Shown here in pieces: positions 26,916 through 34,821 of a stretch of DNA of 64,000 nucleotides. The stretch spans positions 6,572,001-6,636,000 of the forward strand of contig NZ_CP108032.1 of the NCBI RefSeq assembly GCF_036169555.1, read 5' to 3'. Below the pieces are notes generated by a model. That model did no database searches and was not told the origin of the DNA. It saw only the letters and a list, made by a program, of their open reading frames with translations. How positions within the stretch are numbered: the stretch's first letter is position 1; each line of letters begins with the position of its first letter. The translations under genes and the position numbers were made by a program. The DNA is from Streptomyces sp. NBC_00306 (GTDB taxonomy: Bacteria; Actinomycetota; Actinomycetes; Streptomycetales; Streptomycetaceae).

Positions 26916-28322
26916 ATGAGCAGCACCCGCACCCTCATCCGTGGCGGACTGGTCATCACCGCATCGGACGAGATCCACGCAGACGTACTGATCGAGGACG
27001 GCCGCATCGCCGCGCTCGCCGCGCAGGGGTCGGCCGTCTCCGAGCCCTGGACCGCCGACCGCATCATCGACGCGACGAACAAGTACGTCATCCCGGGCGG
27101 CGTCGACGCCCATACGCACATGGAGCTCCCGTTCGGCGGGACCTTCGCCTCCGACACCTTCGAGACGGGCACCCGCGCCGCCGCCTGGGGCGGCACGACC
27201 ACCATCGTCGACTTCGCCGTCCAGTCGGTGGGCCGCCCGCTGCGCGAGGGGCTCGACGCCTGGTACGCGAAGGCCGACGGCAACTGCGCCGTCGACTACG
27301 GCTTCCACATGATCCTCTCGGACGTCAACGAGTCGTCCCTGAAGGAGATGGACCGGCTGGTCGAGGAGGGTGTCACCTCCTTCAAGCTGTTCATGGCCTA
27401 TCCGGGCGTCTTCTACAGCGACGACGGCCAGATCCTGCGCGCCATGCAGCGCTCCGCCACCAACGGCGGGCTGATCATGATGCACGCCGAGAACGGCATC
27501 GCCATCGACGTCCTCGTCGAACAGGCTCTCGCCGAGGGCCGCACCGACCCGCGCTACCACGGCGAGGTGCGCCGGGTGCTGCTGGAGGCCGAGGCCACCC
27601 ACCGCGCCATCCAGCTGGCCCGGGTCGCGGGCGCCCCGCTCTACGTCGTGCACGTCTCGGCCGAGGAGGCCCTCGCCGAACTCGCCGCCGCCCGCGACAT
27701 GGGGCTCAACGTCTTCGGCGAGACCTGCCCGCAGTACCTCTTCCTGTCCACGGACAACCTCGCCGAGCCCGACTTCGGCGGCGCGAAGTACGTCTGCAGC
27801 ACCCCGCTGCGACCGAAGGAGCACCAGGCGGCGCTCTGGCGCGGACTGCGGACCAACGATCTCCAGGTGGTCTCCACCGACCACTGCCCGTTCTGCTTCG
27901 TCGGGCAGAAGGAACTGGGCCGCGGCGACTTCTCCAAGATTCCCAACGGCCTGCCGGGCGTCGAGAACCGGATGGACCTGCTGCACCAGGCCGTCGTCGA
28001 CGGGCACATCACCCGCCGCCGGTGGATCGAGATCGCGTGCGCCACCCCGGCCCGCATGTTCGGTATGTACCCGAAGAAGGGGACTATCGCGCCGGGCGCG
28101 GACGCCGACGTCGTCGTCTACGACCCGCACACCGAGCAGACCCTCTCGGTGGAGACCCACCACATGAACGTCGACTACTCCGCGTACGAGGGCAAGCGGG
28201 TCACCGGACAGGTGGAGACCGTGCTCTCTCGCGGTGAAGTCGTCATCGACCAGCGGAAGTTCACCGGCCGGGCGGGACACGGCCAGTACACCCCGCGCGG
28301 AACCTGTCAGTACCTCGGCTAG
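26916..28322 (+). CDS. Dihydropyrimidinase / D-hydantoinase
   Basis: A 468-aa cyclic amidohydrolase. The dinuclear metal site is complete: His66 and His68 (DAHTHME), carbamylated Lys157 (SFKLFMAYPG), His190 (HAEN), His246 (VVHVSAE) and Asp322 (STDHCPF). It opens dihydrouracil, dihydrothymine or 5-substituted hydantoins to N-carbamoyl amino acids, which the 24684 gene product can hydrolyse. The length equals typical bacterial D-hydantoinases. A GGGAGC site lies before the ATG, and the LLM oxidoreductase gene follows after 15 bp. Confidence 0.92.
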   Translation: MSSTRTLIRGGLVITASDEIHADVLIEDGRIAALAAQGSAVSEPWTADRIIDATNKYVIPGGVDAHTHMELPFGGTFASDTFETGTRAAAWGGTTTIVDFAVQSVGRPLREGLDAWYAKADGNCAVDYGFHMILSDVNESSLKEMDRLVEEGVTSFKLFMAYPGVFYSDDGQILRAMQRSATNGGLIMMHAENGIAIDVLVEQALAEGRTDPRYHGEVRRVLLEAEATHRAIQLARVAGAPLYVVHVSAEEALAELAAARDMGLNVFGETCPQYLFLSTDNLAEPDFGGAKYVCSTPLRPKEHQAALWRGLRTNDLQVVSTDHCPFCFVGQKELGRGDFSKIPNGLPGVENRMDLLHQAVVDGHITRRRWIEIACATPARMFGMYPKKGTIAPGADADVVVYDPHTEQTLSVETHHMNVDYSAYEGKRVTGQVETVLSRGEVVIDQRKFTGRAGHGQYTPRGTCQYLG

Positions 28323-28337
28323 AAGGGGTCAAAGACC

Positions 28338-29339
28338 ATGGACTTCGGACTCGTCCTGCAGACGGATCCGCCGGCATCCGGTGTCGTCGGACTGATGCGG
28401 CGCGCGGAGCGCAACGGCTTCCGCTACGGCTGGACCTTCGACTCGGCGGTGCTCTGGCAGGAGCCGTTCGTCATCTACAGCCGCATCCTCGAACACACCG
28501 AGACGATGATCGTCGGGCCGATGGTGACCAACCCGGGCACCCGGACCTGGGAGGTCACCGCCTCCACCTTCGCCACGCTCAACGACATGTACGGCAACCG
28601 CACGGTCTGCGGCATCGGCCGGGGCGACTCGGCGATGCGGGTCGCGGGCCGCAAGCCCAACACCCTTGCCCGGCTGGGCGAGGCGATGGGGGTGATCCGC
28701 GATCTCGCGGAGGGACGCGAGGCCGTGGTCGACGGTCAGCCGCTGCGCCTTCCATGGGTGCAGGGCGGCAAACTGCCGGTGTGGATGGCTGCGTACGGCC
28801 CCAAGGCGCTCGCTCTCGCGGGTCAGAAGGCCGACGGTTTCATCCTCCAGCTCGCCGACCCGTATCTCACCGAGTCGATGATCAACGCCGTGCGCACCGC
28901 CGCGTCCGACGCCGGACGGGACCCCGACGCGATCACCATCTGCGTCTCGGCGCCTGCCTACGTCGGCGACGATCTGGCCCACGCCCGAGACCAGTGCCGG
29001 TGGTTCGGCGGGATGGTCGGCAACCACGTCGCCGACCTGGTCTCGCGCTACGGCGAACACTCCGGCCTGGTGCCCGAGGCCCTCACCTCGTACATCAAGT
29101 CACGTGAGGGGTACGACTACAGCCACCACGGCCGCGCGGGCAATCCCTCCACGGACTTCGTCCCGGACGAGATCGTCGACCGGTTCTGTCTGCTGGGCCC
29201 GGCCGAGGCGCACATCGAGAAGCTGAGGACACTGCGCGAGCTGGGCGTGGACCAGTTCGCCGTCTACAACATGCACGACGCCAAGGAAGTGACGATCGAC
29301 GCGTACGGCGCCGAGATCATCCCCGCGCTGAACGGCTGA
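28338..29339 (+). CDS. F420-dependent LLM-class oxidoreductase linked to hydantoin/pyrimidine catabolism
   Basis: A 333-aa luciferase-like TIM-barrel oxidoreductase. It resembles the TIGR03842-type family that I recall as often adjacent to dihydropyrimidinase genes. Family blocks include WTFDSAVLWQEPFV, NPGTRTWEVTASTFATL, GIGRGDSAMRV and VWMAAYGPKALALAGQKADG. Its position between the ring-opening enzyme and the permease suggests it modifies the ring, for example in place of dihydropyrimidine dehydrogenase, or oxidises a side chain. Cofactor choice (F420 versus FMN) is inferred from the family. Confidence 0.82.
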   Translation: MDFGLVLQTDPPASGVVGLMRRAERNGFRYGWTFDSAVLWQEPFVIYSRILEHTETMIVGPMVTNPGTRTWEVTASTFATLNDMYGNRTVCGIGRGDSAMRVAGRKPNTLARLGEAMGVIRDLAEGREAVVDGQPLRLPWVQGGKLPVWMAAYGPKALALAGQKADGFILQLADPYLTESMINAVRTAASDAGRDPDAITICVSAPAYVGDDLAHARDQCRWFGGMVGNHVADLVSRYGEHSGLVPEALTSYIKSREGYDYSHHGRAGNPSTDFVPDEIVDRFCLLGPAEAHIEKLRTLRELGVDQFAVYNMHDAKEVTIDAYGAEIIPALNG

Positions 29340-29422
29340 TATCCCCGTCACGCCGCAGCCCGCTCCCACTGAACCGTGCACGACCGCTCACCACCGCTGA
29401 AGACCTCCGAAGGGCCAGCGCC

Positions 29423-30949
29423 ATGACCGCGACCGTCCCCCCTGCCCCCTCCGGCCAACCGATACCGGATTCGTCCGGCCGCGTCGAGCTCGCACCCGGC
29501 GCCGTACCCGCGGACGGCCGCTTCGTCAACGACGATCTGCTGCCCGTCCCCGTCGCCCGACGCCGCTGGACCACGTACAACTTCGCCGCCCTGTGGGTCG
29601 GCATGGCCCACAACATCCCGTCCTGGCTGCTCGCCTCGGGACTCGTCGCTCTGGGCATGGACTGGAAGCAGGCGGTCTTCACCATCGGGCTTGCCAACGT
29701 GATCGTCCTCGCGCCGATGCTGCTCACCGGGCACGCCGGACCGAAGTACGGCATCCCCTTCCCGGTCCTGGCGCGCGCCTCGTTCGGGCTGCGCGGCGCG
29801 AATCTGCCCGCCCTGATCCGGGCCGCGGTGGCCTGTGCCTGGTTCGGCATCCAGACCTGGATCGGCGGGCAGGGCATCTTCATCCTGCTGGGCAAGATCT
29901 TCGGCGGCTGGACCTCGGCCGCGGAGATCGGCGGCCAGCCCTGGACGCTGTGGGTCTGCTTCCTGCTCTTCTGGATCCTCGAACTCGCCATCATCTACCG
30001 GGGGATGGAGGCCCTGCGGCGGTTCGAGAACTGGGCGGCGCCGTTCGTCATCGTCGGCGCCGTGGTGCTGCTCGTGTGGATCGCCGTCAAGGCGGGCGGC
30101 TTCGGCCCGCTCCTCGACCAGCCCTCCAAGCTGGGATGGGGCGCCGACTTCTGGCCGGTCTTCTTCCCCTCCCTGATGGGCATGATCGCCTTCTGGTCGA
30201 CCCTGAGCCTCAACATCCCGGACTTCACCCGGTTCGGCGCCGGGCAGCGGGCCCAGATCTGGGGCCAGACGCTGGGTCTGCCGACGACGATGACGCTCTT
30301 CGCCCTGCTGTCGGTCTTCGTCACCTCCGGCTCGCAGGCGGTGTACGGGGAGGCCGTCTGGGACCCGGTCCAGCTCGCCGCCAAGACCGACAACGTCTTC
30401 GGGCTGCTCTTCGCGCTGGTGACGGTGCTGATCGCGACGATCTCGGTGAACATCGCGGCCAACGTCGTCTCACCCGCGTACGACCTGGCGAACCTGGCGC
30501 CGAAGTTCATCAACTTCCGCACCGGAGCGCTGATCACGGGTGTGGTGGGCGTCCTGATCATGCCGTGGAAGCTGACCGAGACACCCGAGCTGTACATCTT
30601 CACCTGGCTCGGCCTGGTCGGCGGCCTGCTCGGCACGGTCGCGGGCATCCTCATCGCGGACTACTGGCTGATCCGGCGCACGGTCCTCGATCTGCCCGGC
30701 CTCTACACCGAGGGCGGCCGCTACTGGTACACCTCCGGCTGGAATCTGCGGGCCGTGGCCGCCTTCGTCGTCGGCGGTGTGCTGGCGATCGGCGGCTCGC
30801 ACTCGGCGCCGGGCAAGGGGCCCTTCCCCGAGGACGGCCTCATCCCGTTCCTCAAGCCCCTCGCCGACTACGGCTGGGCCGTCGGGCTCGCGGCCTCGCT
30901 GCTGCTCTACGTCTCGCTCATGCGGATCTCGGAGCGCCGGAAGGCGTGA
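29423..30949 (+). CDS. NCS1-family nucleobase/hydantoin symporter
   Basis: A 508-aa cation symporter of the Mhp1/CodB/uracil-allantoin permease family with about 12 transmembrane helices. The signature NFAALWVGMAHNIPSW near the start, then GPKYGIPFPVLARASFG (in two parts GPKYGIPF and VLARASFG), TWIGGQG and NIPDFTRF, all belong to NCS1 carriers. As last gene of the operon it would supply the uracil-, allantoin- or hydantoin-like substrate. The next gene is convergent with 40 bp between. Confidence 0.9.
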   Translation: MTATVPPAPSGQPIPDSSGRVELAPGAVPADGRFVNDDLLPVPVARRRWTTYNFAALWVGMAHNIPSWLLASGLVALGMDWKQAVFTIGLANVIVLAPMLLTGHAGPKYGIPFPVLARASFGLRGANLPALIRAAVACAWFGIQTWIGGQGIFILLGKIFGGWTSAAEIGGQPWTLWVCFLLFWILELAIIYRGMEALRRFENWAAPFVIVGAVVLLVWIAVKAGGFGPLLDQPSKLGWGADFWPVFFPSLMGMIAFWSTLSLNIPDFTRFGAGQRAQIWGQTLGLPTTMTLFALLSVFVTSGSQAVYGEAVWDPVQLAAKTDNVFGLLFALVTVLIATISVNIAANVVSPAYDLANLAPKFINFRTGALITGVVGVLIMPWKLTETPELYIFTWLGLVGGLLGTVAGILIADYWLIRRTVLDLPGLYTEGGRYWYTSGWNLRAVAAFVVGGVLAIGGSHSAPGKGPFPEDGLIPFLKPLADYGWAVGLAASLLLYVSLMRISERRKA

Positions 30950-30989
30950 GACCCCACGGAGGCGCGGCGTCCCCGCCGTTCAGCGCCGC

Positions 30990-31781
30990 TCAGCGACGGG
31001 AACGCTGCGCCTCCACGATCTTCTCGACCGTCGGCTCCGCCCCGGCCCGCCGCTGCACCCGCTCGGCGAATCCGGGGAACTGGCCGGCGATCGCGCTCAG
31101 GATCTTCAGCTCCAGGGGAGCGACGTTGATCTCGGCGACGTCGCGCTCGACCGCCCGCATCACGGCGTTCACGACCGCGCGCGGCGAGACGGTACGGACC
31201 CCGCCGGGCGTCCCGGAACCGGTGGCGGCGAACATCCCGAGGTCGCGGACGAAACCGGGCTGCACGACGGAGACGCCGACGCCCGTACCGTGCAGATCCT
31301 GGCGGAAGCCGAGGGAGAAGCCGCGCAGCCCGAACTTGGTCGCGTTGTAGAGGGACGACGACTTGGTCGCCGCCTTCCCGGACAGGGAGCCGACGAAGGC
31401 GATGTGGCCTCTGCCCGCGTCGACCATCGCGGGCGCGAGCAGCCGGGCCAGCATCGTGGGCGCCCGCAGATTCACCGCGAGGGCCCGGTCGATCTCCTCG
31501 GGCGAGTAGTCGAGGACGTCGCCGCTGGAGGGCAGGGCGGCGTTGGCTATCAGGATGTCCGTCCCCGCGGCCTCCTCGGCGAGCCGCCGTACGTCGTCCG
31601 GGTCACCGAGGTCCGCGAGAATCGTGCGGGCGCCATAGGCGTCGGCGAGCGGTGTCAGTGCCTCGGCGCGCCGGCCGGACACCACCAAGGTCGCCCCTCG
31701 CGCCGCCAGTTCGGCGGCGAGCGCCCCGCCGATGCCCCCCGTCACGCCGGTGAGCAGAACGGTTGCTCCGGTGATGCGCAT
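30990..31781 (-). CDS. Short-chain dehydrogenase/reductase
   Basis: A 263-aa classical SDR. It has the cofactor motif TGVTGGIGGALA (residues 12-23), NAALPSSG, active-site Ser near VGSLSGK, and YNATKFGLRGF for the catalytic Tyr and Lys. An acidic residue after the second beta strand is absent (VVSGRRAEAL), which suggests NADP. The substrate is unknown. Its ATG is 18 bp from a perfect palindrome shared with the divergent amidase-tetR operon, so it is probably co-regulated. GGAGGG lies seven bases before the start. Confidence 0.87.
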   Translation of the reverse strand: MRITGATVLLTGVTGGIGGALAAELAARGATLVVSGRRAEALTPLADAYGARTILADLGDPDDVRRLAEEAAGTDILIANAALPSSGDVLDYSPEEIDRALAVNLRAPTMLARLLAPAMVDAGRGHIAFVGSLSGKAATKSSSLYNATKFGLRGFSLGFRQDLHGTGVGVSVVQPGFVRDLGMFAATGSGTPGGVRTVSPRAVVNAVMRAVERDVAEINVAPLELKILSAIAGQFPGFAERVQRRAGAEPTVEKIVEAQRSRR

Positions 31782-31799
31782 CTGGTTACCCTCCAGTTC

Positions 31800-31817
31800 T
31801 GTTCGTTCGAACGAACA
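31800..31817. promoter_or_regulatory. Perfect 18-bp palindrome, probable TetR operator
   Basis: TGTTCGTTCGAACGAACA is its own reverse complement over all 18 bases. It sits in the 55-bp gap between the divergent SDR and amidase genes; the amidase operon ends with a TetR gene. TetR repressors bind such palindromes, so it is the likely autoregulatory operator that controls all three genes. Confidence 0.75.
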
Positions 31818-31836
31818 ATAGGGAGGCGGGGCGGTC

Positions 31837-33273
31837 GTGTCCACAGACGAATTCGGCGGACTGACGGAACACGTAAGCGAGTTGGCGGACGGCCACACCA
31901 CGTCCGAGGCCCTCGTGGCGCGTGCCCTCGAGCGCATCGAGGCAAGTCAGGGCACCATCAACGCCTTCCGCTGGGTGCGCTCCGAGGAAGCACTCGCCGA
32001 GGCCCGGGAAGCCGACCGGCGGCTCGCCGCGGGGGAGAGGCTGCCGCTGCTCGGCGTGCCGGTCGCCGTCAAGGACGACACCGACGTGGCCGGACTGCCC
32101 ACCCTCTTCGGCTGTCAGGGGGACATCGTCGCCGCGGGTTCGGACGGTGAGGCGACCCGCCGGCTGCGCGCGGCGGGAGCGGTGATCGTCGGCAAGACCA
32201 ACTCCTGCGAACTCGGCCAGTGGCCGTTCACCGAAGGACCCGCCTTCGGCGCCACCCGCAACCCCTGGTCCACCGACCACACCCCGGGCGGTTCGTCCGG
32301 CGGCTCTGCCGCCGCCGTCTCGGCCGGGCTCGTGCCCGCGGCCCTCGGCTCGGACGGCGCCGGGTCCATTCGCATCCCGTCCGCCTGGACGCACCTGGTG
32401 GGCATCAAGCCCCAGCGTGGCCGCGTCTCCCTGCACCCGTACTCCGACGCCTTCCAGGGCCTCGCCGTCAACGGCCCGCTCGCCCGCACCGTGGCGGACG
32501 CCGCCCTGCTGCTCGACGTCGTGCAGGGCCCGCACCCCGAGGATCTGCACCGCCCGGACGCGATCGACGCCTCCACCGCCGCCCGCCGCGAACCGGGCAG
32601 GCTGCGGATCGCGCTCGCCTGGCGGCCCCCGCTGACCCTCACCCGCACCGGCCCCCACCCCGAGGTGCGGCGCGCGGTCACCGGGATCGCCGAGGCGCTC
32701 GCCCGGCTCGGCCACCACGTCGAGGAGGCCCGGCCGCGCTACGGCCTGATCGGCCTCTCCTTCGTGCCGCGCGCCACCGCCGGTGTCGCGGAGGTCGCCG
32801 CCCTGCACCCCGATCCGGCGCTGCTCGACCCGCGCACCCGCAGCGCGATGCGCTCCGGCAAGCGACTCGGCGGCCGGGTCGTGCGCGCGGCCCGCGCCCG
32901 TGAGGCCCGCCAGCACACACGGATCGGCGAGATCTTCGACGGCCGCGGGTTCGACGTCGTGCTGGCGCCGACCACCGCGACACCGCCCCCGCGCATCGGC
33001 ACCTTCGACCACCTGGGCGCCTGGCGGACGAACGCCGTCATGGCGGCCGCCTGTCCCTACGCCTGGCCCTGGAACGTCCTCGGCTGGCCGGGTGTCAACG
33101 TACCCGCGGGCCTCACCGCCGACGGCCTGCCCGTCGGCGCCCAGCTCCTCGGCCCGGCCGGCAGCGAGGAGACGCTCATCTCGCTCGCCGCTCAACTGGA
33201 GGCCGACCAGCGCTGGTACGAGAAGCGTCCCCAAGCCCCCGGGATCTCCAGGAGCACCCCGGTGGAACAATGA
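31837..33273 (+). CDS. Amidase-signature family amidase
   Basis: A 478-aa amidase of the Ser-cisSer-Lys class: Lys79 in GVPVAVKDD, the GGSSGGSAAAV loop (cis-Ser at 153/154) and nucleophile Ser177 in GSDGAGSIRIPSA. Other typical blocks are NPWSTDHTPGG and PWNVLGWPGVNVPAGL. It is cytoplasmic, with unknown substrate. The start is GTG 31837 with GGGAGG upstream. The last bases overlap the TetR gene start (ATGA), so enzyme and repressor are made from one message. Confidence 0.9.
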   Translation: MSTDEFGGLTEHVSELADGHTTSEALVARALERIEASQGTINAFRWVRSEEALAEAREADRRLAAGERLPLLGVPVAVKDDTDVAGLPTLFGCQGDIVAAGSDGEATRRLRAAGAVIVGKTNSCELGQWPFTEGPAFGATRNPWSTDHTPGGSSGGSAAAVSAGLVPAALGSDGAGSIRIPSAWTHLVGIKPQRGRVSLHPYSDAFQGLAVNGPLARTVADAALLLDVVQGPHPEDLHRPDAIDASTAARREPGRLRIALAWRPPLTLTRTGPHPEVRRAVTGIAEALARLGHHVEEARPRYGLIGLSFVPRATAGVAEVAALHPDPALLDPRTRSAMRSGKRLGGRVVRAARAREARQHTRIGEIFDGRGFDVVLAPTTATPPPRIGTFDHLGAWRTNAVMAAACPYAWPWNVLGWPGVNVPAGLTADGLPVGAQLLGPAGSEETLISLAAQLEADQRWYEKRPQAPGISRSTPVEQ

Positions 33274-33866
33274 GAGGCATGTCCCACGCCGCCCGCTCCG
33301 CGCCGACCCGGCAGCGCATCATCACCGCCGTCCTGCACATCATCGGAGAGGGCGGTGTCGCGGCGGTCACCAACCGGCGCATAGCCAAGGAGGCCGGGGT
33401 CTCGCTCGGCTCGGTCACCTACCACTTCGAGACCCAGCACGACCTGTTGCGGGAGAGCCTGCTGCACTTCGTGCGCGAGGAGACCCGCCGCTTCACCGAA
33501 CTCGCCGACCAGTGCCAGAGCGAGGGCATCGACATCGGCGGCGCCGCGTCCCTGGCGGGCCAGGTCGCGGACGGCACCTCCTTCGACAGCGCGCACATCG
33601 CGCCCTTCGAGCTGTATGTCGAGGCGGGACGCGACGAGCGGCTGCGGGAGGCGGCGGCGGAGGCGTTCACCGCGTACGATCGGCTGGCGGCGCAGATCCT
33701 CACGGGCCTGGGCGTACCCGACGCCGAACGGCTCGCCGCGACGACCGTCGCCCTCGTGATGGGCCTCCAGCTGCGCCGACTCGCGACGGGCAGCTCGGCC
33801 GACGACCTGGTGGACGCGCTGCTGCTGCTCGCGCGGGGGGCGGCAGCCGCGGACACGAGCCGGTAG
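33270..33866 (+). CDS. TetR-family transcriptional regulator
   Basis: A 198-aa repressor. Residues 14-60 form the TetR HTH (RIITAVLHIIGEGGV, VTNRRIAKEAGVSLGSVTYHF). The rest is an all-helical ligand domain that I cannot assign. Translation is coupled to the amidase gene by an ATGA overlap; ATG 33279 is an alternative. The palindrome at 31800-31817 in front of the same operon is its probable target, and the divergent SDR its second target. Confidence 0.88.
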   Translation: MRGMSHAARSAPTRQRIITAVLHIIGEGGVAAVTNRRIAKEAGVSLGSVTYHFETQHDLLRESLLHFVREETRRFTELADQCQSEGIDIGGAASLAGQVADGTSFDSAHIAPFELYVEAGRDERLREAAAEAFTAYDRLAAQILTGLGVPDAERLAATTVALVMGLQLRRLATGSSADDLVDALLLLARGAAAADTSR

Positions 33867-33881
33867 GGCCCGTCGTTCCGA

Positions 33882-34658
33882 TCAGCCGAGGACCAGGTCC
33901 ACGACCTTGCGGTACTCGCTCTCCTGCGCCGCGTCGAGCGTCGCATGCGTGGCGATGCGGAAGACCAGTGCGCGCACGAGCAGTTGGGTCCAGTCCGGCA
34001 GATGCGACCAGCGCTCCAGCAGCGCGGGATCGGCGTCCCACCAGCACAGCGCGTCGACGGCGACGACCGCGGAGGCCCAGGACGCCGGCCGCCAGTACGG
34101 CGGCCAGTCGATGATCGCGGGCGGAGCGTCCGTCGCGAAGAGCACATTGCCCAGCAGGTCGCCGTGCACGATCTGCGCGGGTGCCGCGACGGGACGGCGC
34201 GCGGCCAGCAGTGGCCGCAGCAGCGGGAAGTCCGGGCCCTCCTCGCTCTCGCCCCACGCCAGCCGGTCCGCCCGTGACCAGGCGTTGTCCCGTACGCCGA
34301 GGAAGCGCGGCCGGGGCAGGTGCGCCACCGCCGCGTGGAATGCCTCGCCCGCGCGGATCACCTCGTCCGGCCGGCGCGGATCGGCCGTACCGCCGACCAT
34401 GCGCCACGCCTCCCAGCCGCCGGCGCACCAGGAGCCGTCGGCCGCCGCGACCGGCCGTGCGACCCGGAAGCCGGCCGTCTCCGGGAGGTGGCACAGCACC
34501 CCGGCGCGCCACGAGGTCTCGGGTCCCATCGCCGCGGGCTTCAGCACCACCGCGTCGGACCGCCAGGCCCAACCCTGGCCGCCGGGCAGGGGAGCCGGCC
34601 TGCCGGCCGTTCCGAACGCGGTGAGGACGGATGCGGGCGGGGCGGGGGAGTGGCTCAT
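33882..34658 (-). CDS. Aminoglycoside-phosphotransferase-like kinase
   Basis: A 258-aa protein of the APH/choline-kinase fold. The catalytic loop VHGDLLGNVLF and the metal-binding IIDWPPYWRP are intact. The N-lobe is short, with AWRSDAVVLKP supplying the probable ATP-binding lysine. Such proteins in streptomycetes phosphorylate antibiotics or small metabolites; there is no evidence for either here. It converges on the TetR gene with 15 bp between, and diverges from a gamma-glutamyltransferase-like gene. Start: ATG 34658. Confidence 0.78.
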   Translation of the reverse strand: MSHSPAPPASVLTAFGTAGRPAPLPGGQGWAWRSDAVVLKPAAMGPETSWRAGVLCHLPETAGFRVARPVAAADGSWCAGGWEAWRMVGGTADPRRPDEVIRAGEAFHAAVAHLPRPRFLGVRDNAWSRADRLAWGESEEGPDFPLLRPLLAARRPVAAPAQIVHGDLLGNVLFATDAPPAIIDWPPYWRPASWASAVVAVDALCWWDADPALLERWSHLPDWTQLLVRALVFRIATHATLDAAQESEYRKVVDLVLG

Positions 34659-34821
34659 GTCGTCGCAGCGTAGGCGACTAGCCTGCACGAATGCCGAACT
34701 CCCGTCTCGGGCCCGGTGAATTCGGGATGCCGCACAGGTTCGGTGACCGGTCGTACGGCTCGACGGGGGGCGGGCCGGCGAGAAGGGGCCGCGTACGGCC
34801 CACTGCTGCGAAAGGGGCTCC

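Noticed and set aside
30950-31013. Terminator between the NCS1 permease and the convergent SDR
   Set aside because: GGAGGCGC and GCGCCTCC do pair, but the long loop and overlap with SDR coding sequence make it unconvincing.
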